Of a stretch of DNA of 5,772 nt, positions 1 through 5,772 are shown piece by piece. Position numbers and translations under genes: made by a program. This DNA is from Minisyncoccota bacterium (lineage in GTDB: Bacteria; Patescibacteriota; Minisyncoccia; Minisyncoccales; GWA2-38-27): positions 1-5,772 of the forward strand of contig JAQUNM010000037.1 of assembly GCA_028717605.1 (NCBI GenBank), written 5' to 3'. Position 1 is the first letter of the stretch. The number at the start of each line of letters is the position of its first letter. The notes under the pieces were generated by a model, which did not search any database, was not told the DNA's origin, and saw only the letters and a program-made list of their open reading frames with translations.

Positions 1-524
1 TTAACGTTTTGACCCAAGAGCCAAATAATTTTTGCTCCTTTTTTAATTATACGCTTTGCTTCTTTTTCAATTTCTTCTGGTTTTCTAGAAACCTCTGGTC
101 CTCTAGTGTAGGGAACAACACAATAAGTACAAAAATTGTTACAACCAGTCATAATTGGGATGAAATTAGAAATTTTAAGATCTATTTTAAAATAGTCTGG
201 GATATTCTTGGGTTTTTTAATAAACCTAGATAATTTAGAAAAATCTTTAATATTAAAAATTAAATCAACTCTTTTTTCTAATTTTATTTTATCTCTTTTT
301 AAGAGACAACCAGTTAAACAAATTTTTTTATTTTTTATTCTTTGAATCTTGCCATAAACCCTATCTACCGCTGTTTGTCTTACAGAGCACATATTAATTA
401 TTATTAAATCAGCTTCTTTTTCAGAACTAGCTGGTAAAAGTTTATTTGATTCTAAGAAATAAGCTAATCTATCAGAGTCAGATTCGTTCATCTGGCAACC
501 ATAAGTAATAATATAATAACGCAT
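1..524 (-). CDS. miaB: tRNA-2-methylthio-N6-dimethylallyladenosine synthase MiaB, N-terminal part (cut by left edge)
   Basis: MiaB is a cytoplasmic radical-SAM enzyme that adds a methylthio group to N6-isopentenyl-A37 of tRNAs reading UNN codons. It uses two [4Fe-4S] clusters. The start is the ATG at 524-522; 174 full codons are visible before the frame runs off the left edge. The N-terminal methylthiotransferase domain shows YGCQMNESDSDRL (residues 8-20), NMCSVR (44-49) and TGCLLKR (71-77), giving auxiliary-cluster cysteines 10, 46 and 73. The radical-SAM triad is CNNFCTYC (Cys128, 132, 135), followed by VVPYTRG, and the visible part ends in LLGQNV, a MiaB hallmark. NMCSVR plus VPYTRG favours MiaB over RimO or MtaB, which carry different motifs there. 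Cys73 to Cys128 is only 55 residues, against about 70 in studied MiaBs. The gene starts 1 base after the upstream gene's TAA with no strong Shine-Dalgarno site, so translational coupling is likely. The C-terminal half and TRAM domain lie outside the window. Confidence 0.95.
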   Translation of the reverse strand, partial: MRYYIITYGCQMNESDSDRLAYFLESNKLLPASSEKEADLIIINMCSVRQTAVDRVYGKIQRIKNKKICLTGCLLKRDKIKLEKRVDLIFNIKDFSKLSRFIKKPKNIPDYFKIDLKISNFIPIMTGCNNFCTYCVVPYTRGPEVSRKPEEIEKEAKRIIKKGAKIIWLLGQNV

Positions 525-525
525 T

Positions 526-2130
526 TTAATATATCTTGTCTTTCTTTTCTTTTAAGAAATATCGCCATTGTTCTAAGAATCTAACAAAACTTAAAAAAGG
601 CATATCTATTAAAGCTGAAAAAACAATAGAAATAATATTATATTTTTTCCACCTATTAGTTAACCATTTCCCTAGTTGAATAATTGGGACAGCAAAAGGG
701 TCGATTAATAAAAATAAAGCGTTATCTTTTTCTTCTATCATATGAAGTTCTTGGCTATTTTTTCTTATCTTCATTCCAGCGAAAGCTATTAAAGAAAGAA
801 AGATTATAAAAATTATATAGGAAAGAGGGGGAAATTTGATTATGTATAAGCCGAATATGATCAATCCTAGAAAAGCTGAGAAGAAAAGAGTATAAAGAAA
901 GTTGATAATAATATTAAGAACTAAACCTCTTTTAATATTGGTTTTTATTTCATAAACAGGAATATTTTTACTATCATTAATAATTTTCATTGATTCCATT
1001 ATCACCTTTTCTAGGTTTCCTTTTGGCGGAGATTTAATAGTAATTACCAAAAAAGCCATTAAAAAAGTAGGGACAAGTATATCTATTATAATAGCGATTA
1101 AAGGAAAATTAATTTTCATTAATCTAGTTACTGGTTGTTCAATGGCTATTAAAGCGATAACATTGCTTAAAAAAATAGAAACAGTGGCATAAAAAGCTGC
1201 CCTTGATGTTCTTTTTCTTAATGTTTTTAATCTTTTATCATAATGTTTTTTTAAGTTGATTTCTAGAATTTCTGAATTAAAAAATATCTCTTTTATTTTT
1301 TCAGGATTTTCATCTAAGATATCACTGATTAACAAGAAAGGAGTATTGTATTTCTGACAAATTTGATAAAAACTGTCTTTTAATTTATGATTTAATGTTT
1401 TTTCTATCTCTTCCTCAATAGAATATATATTTTTGGCTAGATTTTCTTTATCCCAATTTCCATATTTATATTTAAAAAGATGATAACCTATTATTGGATC
1501 ATCAAGTTTAAAAAGAGCTCTTTGAATGGCAATATAAATTTGAATGTTTTTTTCTTCTTCTTTAATAGGTTTTATTTTGACGATTCCTTCTTGTAAAACT
1601 ACCCTTTTTTTCATTATTGAGAACATATAGTCTATTAATCCTTTCTGTTTTAAGGAGGGAGTAAGAATTTGTTCTATTTCGCAAGCAGCTAAACATGATA
1701 GCCAATTATAAATTTGTATTTTTGACTTTTTGGTCTTAGAGGGGATATTATTTAAAATAAAAACATACTTTTCTAGAGCTTTTTCTACTTCTTTTATTTT
1801 TATATAAGGTATTTTATCATTAGGGAAATGACCACCTCTTATTAGTTCTAAAACAAGAGTTTCGGACTCAATTGAAAAATTCTCTAAAGATCCATTAACT
1901 GGATTAATTTGAGGATAAATCCTTCTTTTTAGAGCTCTTTCAGCTGCCGCTCTTTTTAATAAGTGTTCTTCTTTCCAGTCAATAATTCCCCTTATTTTTT
2001 CATAAAAAGAAGCAACCCTAGAAGCAATTTCGTCAACATGAATAGTGTTTATTTCTTTTTCTTTAGAATATTCATGCCAGTTTTGATATTTTTGTATTAA
2101 AGCTTCTGTTTCGATTGATAATTTTGACAT
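526..2130 (-). CDS. Conserved-looking membrane protein of unknown function (534 aa)
   Basis: I cannot assign a function. Residues 1-310 are mostly charged and helical-looking, with no signal peptide. They include a basic Ala/Arg patch (RAAAERALKRR, 60-70), an ELIRGGHFPNDKIP stretch (95-108) and two cysteines in LSCLAAC (144-150). A strongly basic segment (294-310) precedes the first hydrophobic stretch. Probable membrane helices are about 311-330, 342-366, 403-432 and 434-453. A fifth hydrophobic, perhaps amphipathic, segment lies at about 498-517 and is followed by a Lys-rich tail. By the positive-inside rule the N-terminal region, the 367-402 loop and the C terminus would be cytoplasmic. 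No Walker, protease, transferase or transporter motif is apparent. The ATG at 2130 overlaps the end of thrS by 34 bases in another frame. The next in-frame Met is residue 168, and upstream the frame meets a stop about 11 codons back without a start, so this start is well constrained. I recall similar proteins in Patescibacteria genomes but cannot verify that here. Confidence 0.85.
   Translation of the reverse strand: MSKLSIETEALIQKYQNWHEYSKEKEINTIHVDEIASRVASFYEKIRGIIDWKEEHLLKRAAAERALKRRIYPQINPVNGSLENFSIESETLVLELIRGGHFPNDKIPYIKIKEVEKALEKYVFILNNIPSKTKKSKIQIYNWLSCLAACEIEQILTPSLKQKGLIDYMFSIMKKRVVLQEGIVKIKPIKEEEKNIQIYIAIQRALFKLDDPIIGYHLFKYKYGNWDKENLAKNIYSIEEEIEKTLNHKLKDSFYQICQKYNTPFLLISDILDENPEKIKEIFFNSEILEINLKKHYDKRLKTLRKRTSRAAFYATVSIFLSNVIALIAIEQPVTRLMKINFPLIAIIIDILVPTFLMAFLVITIKSPPKGNLEKVIMESMKIINDSKNIPVYEIKTNIKRGLVLNIIINFLYTLFFSAFLGLIIFGLYIIKFPPLSYIIFIIFLSLIAFAGMKIRKNSQELHMIEEKDNALFLLIDPFAVPIIQLGKWLTNRWKKYNIISIVFSALIDMPFLSFVRFLEQWRYFLKEKKDKIY
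2097..2130 (-). other. 34-base out-of-frame overlap of thrS 3' end and the membrane-protein 5' end
   Basis: The last codons and TAA stop of thrS (stop at 2099-2097) are read in a second frame as the first eleven codons of the membrane protein (ATG at 2130-2128). No alternative ATG, GTG or TTG is present in the next several dozen codons of the downstream frame, so the overlap cannot be removed by choosing a nearby later start. There is no convincing Shine-Dalgarno site before the ATG (the sequence is A/T only apart from one G in AAAAGA). This suggests coupling to thrS translation. Confidence 0.7.
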
Positions 2131-3815
2131 AAATTTAAAAAATCTTTTAATTTTATTTCTTTAATTTCCTTTTCTTTTCTCGATCTTAGACTAATTGTTT
2201 CTGCTTTTATTTCTTTATCTCCAACAACAACAATAAATGGTGTTTTTTGTAACTCTGCTTGCCTTATTTTTTTAGAAACAGTTTCTTTTTCTAAATTTAT
2301 TTCTACCCTGTATTCTTTTAGTTTCTCTTTAATTTGTTTAGCGTATTTGATGTGTTTTTCTCCTATGGGAATAATAGAAATTTGAATAGGAGAAAGCCAA
2401 AAAGGAAAAGCTCCAGCAAAATGTTCTATTAACAAAGCTAAAAACCTTTCATAAGATCCTAAAATTGCCCTATGAACCATTACTGGAGAAACCTTTTTAC
2501 CTGTTTCTGAAATATAAGAAAGGTTAAATCTTTTAGCAGTAGCAAAATCAATTTGAACAGTTGGTATTTGAATTTCTTTACCTAGGGCATCTTTAAACAT
2601 AAAGTCTATTTTAGGACCATATAAAGCTGCTTCTCCTTGTTTAATTTCAGCATTTAATTTCATTTCTTTATTTATTTGTTTCAAGATTAATTCACATTTA
2701 TCCCAATCTTTTTTATCTCCAATATATTTTTCAGGGTGTTGGTAGTCTCTAAAAGATAAATAAACTTTATGATTTTTCCACAAACCTAAAGACTGGTAAA
2801 ATTTTTTAATAATTTTTACCATCTGTTTAACTTCTTCTTTTACTTGAGAAACCTGGCAGAAAGAATGACCATCTTCGACAGTAATAGCGTAAACCCTATT
2901 TAATCCACCAACTTCTCCTGTTTTTTCAGCTCTATATTGTTTTTCAGACTCCATATACCTAATTGGTAAATCTTTGTATGAGCGAATTTTAGAGGCATAA
3001 ATTTGAGTTTGATGGGGACACTGGACAGGTTTTATCACAAACTCATGTTTCTTTTCTGAAGAAACATGAAAAAGCTCTTCTTTAAATTTGTCAGCATGGC
3101 CTGAAATTTTATACAAGTCAATTTTAGCTAGATGAGGGGTTATTACTTTTTCAAAACCATAATATTTACAAATTGATTCTATGTTTTTTTTAAGTTCCTC
3201 TATTAAAATTGTTCCTTTAGGAGTATACATTGGTAAACCAGGGCCGACCAAATCTGAGAAACAAAATAAATCTAATTGTTGACCTAATTTTCGATGGTCT
3301 CTTTTTTCTGTTTCTTCTAATAAAGATAAATAATTTTTTAATTCTTTTTCTGTTTTAAAGGCTATTCCATATATTCTGGTTAACATTTGGTTTTTTTCAT
3401 TTCCTTTCCAATAAGCGCCAGCTATTTTTGATAGTTTAAAAGCTCTTGGATTAATTTCTTTAGTATTTTTAACGTGTGGGCCAGAACAAAGGTCAATAAA
3501 TTCATTACTTTGATAAGTAGTTATTTCTTTTTTTATTTCTTTTAATAAATCTAACTTAAATGGTTCTTTTTTAAATATTTTTTTAGCTGTTGTTTTGGTG
3601 ATTATTTTTCTTTCAAAAGAAATATCTTTTTTTATTATTTCTTTCATTCTTTTTTCAATAGATTCTAGGTCTTTTTCTGAAAAATTTTTAGGCATTAAAA
3701 AATCATAGTAAAAACCGTTTTCTATACAAGGTCCTGTGCCTAGAATGGCTTTAGGAAAAAGCTGTTTTACAGCTATAGCTAAGATATGGGCTAAAGAATG
3801 TCTTATTTTTTCCAT
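2097..3815 (-). CDS. thrS: Threonyl-tRNA synthetase without TGS domain
   Basis: This cytoplasmic class II synthetase charges tRNA-Thr and edits mischarged serine. I chose the ATG at 3815 (572 aa). The longer start at 3863 would overlap dnaE by 38 bases and add 16 residues (MLSLLKK...) resembling no ThrRS domain. Residues are numbered from 3815. The editing domain begins at once with HSLAH (His6, His10) and continues with the LGTGPCIENGFYYDF block and CSGPH (Cys110-His114). The catalytic core has SGHADKF, the zinc ligands Cys266, His317 and His448, motif 2 around YRAEK (294-298, Arg295, Glu297) and motif 3 HRAILGSYERF (448-458). The anticodon-binding domain runs from about 475 to 560 and includes VVVGDKEI and SLRSR. 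The N-terminal TGS domain of the 642-residue E. coli enzyme is absent. The usual NCPHH/NCPGH is QCPHQ here (265-269), while the cysteine ligand is retained. The gene lies about 10 bases after dnaE and its 3' end overlaps the next gene. Confidence 0.96.
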   Translation of the reverse strand: MEKIRHSLAHILAIAVKQLFPKAILGTGPCIENGFYYDFLMPKNFSEKDLESIEKRMKEIIKKDISFERKIITKTTAKKIFKKEPFKLDLLKEIKKEITTYQSNEFIDLCSGPHVKNTKEINPRAFKLSKIAGAYWKGNEKNQMLTRIYGIAFKTEKELKNYLSLLEETEKRDHRKLGQQLDLFCFSDLVGPGLPMYTPKGTILIEELKKNIESICKYYGFEKVITPHLAKIDLYKISGHADKFKEELFHVSSEKKHEFVIKPVQCPHQTQIYASKIRSYKDLPIRYMESEKQYRAEKTGEVGGLNRVYAITVEDGHSFCQVSQVKEEVKQMVKIIKKFYQSLGLWKNHKVYLSFRDYQHPEKYIGDKKDWDKCELILKQINKEMKLNAEIKQGEAALYGPKIDFMFKDALGKEIQIPTVQIDFATAKRFNLSYISETGKKVSPVMVHRAILGSYERFLALLIEHFAGAFPFWLSPIQISIIPIGEKHIKYAKQIKEKLKEYRVEINLEKETVSKKIRQAELQKTPFIVVVGDKEIKAETISLRSRKEKEIKEIKLKDFLNLCQNYQSKQKL

Positions 3816-3825
3816 ATAATGTATC

Positions 3826-5772
3826 TTACTCTTTATTAATAATTTCTTCAAGAGACTCAGCAATTATTTGTAAATCTCCATTTCTTTTACTAATTTTCCC
3901 TTTTAGAAAAACTATTTTTCCTTCTTGTAAAATTTCATAACTTTGGCTACATAAATCAGGAAAACAAATGATTTCTATTTTTCCAGTTAAATCTTGAAAT
4001 TTTACAAAAAGCATAGTTTGTCCCTTTTTAGTAATAATTTTTTTAATAGAATCTATAATTCCCCCCAAAATAACTGATCTATTTATCATTAAATGCGTTA
4101 TTTTATTAATAGGAAAACATTTTTTAGATAGAAGTTTTTCCATTCCTTCTAGCGGGCTAGAACTAACATAAAGTCCCAATAATTCTTTTTCCCATTTTAA
4201 TTGTTCTGTTTTTTTGATTGGTTCTGCTTTTTCTAAAATAATTTTGTTATTAAAGTCTTTTTTTCCATCAAACAACCCTGTTTGACCGTTTTCTTTTAAT
4301 TTTGTGTGTTCTCTGGCTGATTCCAAAAGTCTTTCTAGATTATATAAAAAAATATTTCTTGGCCCAAAGCAGTCTAAGGCACCTGATTTTATTAAACTTT
4401 CTAGGGATTTTTTATTTAAATTTTTAGACCCTATTCTTTGGACAAAGTCAGCAATTGAGATAAACTTCCCATTTTTTCTTTCTTGGACAATAACTTCCGT
4501 AATATTCTCTCCAACGTTTTTAATAGCCAACAAACCAAATCTTATTTCTCTTTTTCTCGGAACTACAGTAAAATTTTTTAAACTTTCATTAACAGAGGGG
4601 GGGAGTACTTTTATTTTCATTTTTTCTGTTTCTTGGATTAAAAAAGCAATTCTTTCTATATTGGTTTTTTCTGAGGTTAATAAAGAAGCCATAAATTCTA
4701 CAGGGAAACAAGCCTTTAGGTAAGCGGTTTGATAGGCTATTTTAGCATAGGAGCAAGAATGAGATTTATTAAAGCCATAACTAGCAAAAGGGAGAATCCA
4801 TTCCCAAATTTGTTTAGCTATTTTTTCATTGATTTTATTCTTTATACATCCTTTAATAAATTTTTCTTCCAAGCTATCTAATAATTCTTTTATTTTCTTT
4901 CCTACCGCTTTTCTTAAAACATCAGCTTCTTGTAATGAAAAACCAGCTAATTCTTGGGCTATTTTCATTAGTTGTTCTTGATAGAGGATAATTCCATAGG
5001 TATTTTCTAAAATTGGTTTCAATTTTGGATGGATATAATTAATAGTTTCTTTTTTGTGTTTTCTTTTAATATAGGCAGGAATAAGTTCCATTGGTCCTGG
5101 TCTATATAAAGCAATCATAGCTTCTATGTCTTCAAACCTAGTTGGTTTTAGTTCTTTTAAATACCTTTTCATTCCCTCTGATTCTAATTGAAAAATACCA
5201 GTGGTTTCTGCTTTTCGAAATAAATCAAAAACATTTTTATCATTTTCTGGAATCTTTTCAATGTCTATTTTTTTTCCTTGAACAACGTATATTCTGGCCA
5301 AAGTATCTTCTATGATAGTTAAATTCTTTAATCCTAAAAAATCCATTTTTAAAAAACCCAAATCTTCTATAGCATGCATTTCGTATTGGGTTACAATATT
5401 GTTGTCGCCTTGAGTGGGGTGTTGCAAAGGAACATATTCTGTTAAGGGATTTTTAGAAATTACTACTCCGCAAGCATGGGTAGAGACGTGCCTAGCTACT
5501 CCTTCTAATTTTTTACTAAAATCAATTATTGTCTTGGCTTTCTCATCAGTATTATATGCTTGTTGAAATTCTTTAATCTCTGCTAAGGTTTTTTCCAAAG
5601 AATAGCCAAAAGGAATTAATTTAGCCAATTGATCGCAAAAACCGTAAGGATATTGTAGAGCTCGTCCAACATCTCTTATTACCATTCTAGCTGCCATAGT
5701 GCCAAAAGTAATTATTTGAGAAACTTTATCTCGGCCATATTTTTGAGCAACATATTCTATTACTTCGTCTCT
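3826..5772 (-). CDS. dnaE: DNA polymerase III subunit alpha, C-terminal 648 residues (5' end beyond right edge)
   Basis: DnaE is the replicative polymerase subunit and acts with the beta clamp and the clamp loader. The frame is open to the right edge: the first visible codons read RDEVIEYVAQKYGRD, then ITFGTMAAR, so the Met at 5697 is internal. Residues are numbered from the edge. RDEVIEYV follows the PDxDxDF catalytic aspartates in this family, so those two and the PHP domain lie outside. Visible are HVSTHACGVVIS (95-106), MDFLGLK carrying the probable third catalytic Asp (144), RPGPMELIP (224-232), YGIILYQEQ (259-267) and YGFNKSHS (332-339). A helix-hairpin-helix region covers about 411-470 (AIKNVGE). 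A likely clamp-binding motif is QTGLF (497-501), and an OB fold lies at about 566-643. The protein ends just after the OB fold, so the tau-binding C-terminal domain of E. coli DnaE (about 200 residues) is missing. The 3' end runs into thrS after about 10 bases. Confidence 0.97.
   Translation of the reverse strand, partial: RDEVIEYVAQKYGRDKVSQIITFGTMAARMVIRDVGRALQYPYGFCDQLAKLIPFGYSLEKTLAEIKEFQQAYNTDEKAKTIIDFSKKLEGVARHVSTHACGVVISKNPLTEYVPLQHPTQGDNNIVTQYEMHAIEDLGFLKMDFLGLKNLTIIEDTLARIYVVQGKKIDIEKIPENDKNVFDLFRKAETTGIFQLESEGMKRYLKELKPTRFEDIEAMIALYRPGPMELIPAYIKRKHKKETINYIHPKLKPILENTYGIILYQEQLMKIAQELAGFSLQEADVLRKAVGKKIKELLDSLEEKFIKGCIKNKINEKIAKQIWEWILPFASYGFNKSHSCSYAKIAYQTAYLKACFPVEFMASLLTSEKTNIERIAFLIQETEKMKIKVLPPSVNESLKNFTVVPRKREIRFGLLAIKNVGENITEVIVQERKNGKFISIADFVQRIGSKNLNKKSLESLIKSGALDCFGPRNIFLYNLERLLESAREHTKLKENGQTGLFDGKKDFNNKIILEKAEPIKKTEQLKWEKELLGLYVSSSPLEGMEKLLSKKCFPINKITHLMINRSVILGGIIDSIKKIITKKGQTMLFVKFQDLTGKIEIICFPDLCSQSYEILQEGKIVFLKGKISKRNGDLQIIAESLEEIINKE
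3829..3834 (-). promoter_or_regulatory. Possible weak ribosome binding site for thrS
   Basis: On the minus strand AAAGAG lies within the last codons of dnaE, about 13 bases upstream of the ATG at 3815. A second, shorter AAG is about 9 bases upstream. Neither is a strong Shine-Dalgarno match. They are listed because they are compatible with the 3815 start, and with ribosomes finishing dnaE re-initiating on thrS. The purine-rich AT background makes chance occurrence likely. Confidence 0.3.

Noticed and set aside
9..233. A 74-codon open frame on the plus strand
   Set aside because: It lies antisense to the radical-SAM motif region of miaB. Its translation is Phe/Asn-rich low-complexity sequence with no domain, as expected for the shadow of an AT-rich gene.
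525..525. A promoter or terminator between the membrane-protein gene and miaB, or in the other junctions
   Set aside because: The junctions are 1 base, a 34-base overlap and about 10 bases. There is no hairpin plus T-tract, and A/T-rich -10-like strings occur everywhere in this composition.
3816..3863. Extended thrS start at 3863, adding 16 residues
   Set aside because: It would overlap dnaE by 38 bases and add a Leu/Lys-rich stretch unlike ThrRS. The Met at 3815 sits just before the HSLAH editing motif and just after the dnaE stop.
4304..4723. A 139-codon open frame on the plus strand
   Set aside because: It is fully antisense to the helix-hairpin-helix region of dnaE, whose protein motifs are unambiguous. 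The plus-strand translation resembles no family and has no ribosome binding site that I can see.
5695..5697. Start of dnaE at the Met at 5697
   Set aside because: The frame stays open to the right edge and encodes canonical DnaE sequence (RDEVIEYV, ITFGTMAAR). This Met is internal and the gene is cut by the window.
1..5772. Alternative genetic code with TGA as a sense codon (Gracilibacteria/SR1 or Mollicutes)
   Set aside because: All frames are intact with the standard bacterial code, the three visible stops are TAA, and Trp positions I checked use TGG.

Overview
The window is a low-GC (roughly 30% by eye), very compact bacterial chromosome segment in which every gene lies on the minus strand. 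In the direction of transcription (right to left) the order is: the C-terminal part of the replicative DNA polymerase III alpha subunit (dnaE, cut by the right edge), threonyl-tRNA synthetase (thrS), a 534-residue membrane protein of unknown function, and the N-terminal part of the tRNA methylthiotransferase MiaB (cut by the left edge). Gaps are about 10 bases (dnaE-thrS), a 34-base overlap (thrS-unknown) and 1 base (unknown-miaB). There is no room for internal intergenic promoters or terminators, and the four genes look like one transcription unit. No RNA gene, mobile element, repeat array, CRISPR or origin is visible, and no non-coding stretch exceeds about 10 bases.

The likely source is a Patescibacteria (Candidate Phyla Radiation) genome, probably of a Parcubacteria-like lineage. 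This is inference. It rests on the AT-rich, Lys/Ile-rich coding, the tight packing, a ThrRS that starts directly at the editing domain with no TGS domain, a DnaE that stops right after its OB fold, a MiaB with a shortened linker, and an unknown membrane protein of a kind I associate with these genomes. All three complete gene ends use TAA, Trp is encoded by TGG where I checked, and no in-frame TGA is needed, so the standard bacterial code fits and the recoded Gracilibacteria/SR1 code is not supported.

Three of the four genes are housekeeping: genome replication (DnaE), threonine charging and proofreading (ThrRS), and 2-methylthio modification of A37 in tRNAs (MiaB). The membrane protein between thrS and miaB is the only part without an assignable function. 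It has a roughly 310-residue, probably cytoplasmic N-terminal region, two membrane hairpins and a hydrophobic, basic-ended C terminus. It is the best candidate here for undescribed biology, although nothing in the window shows what it does.
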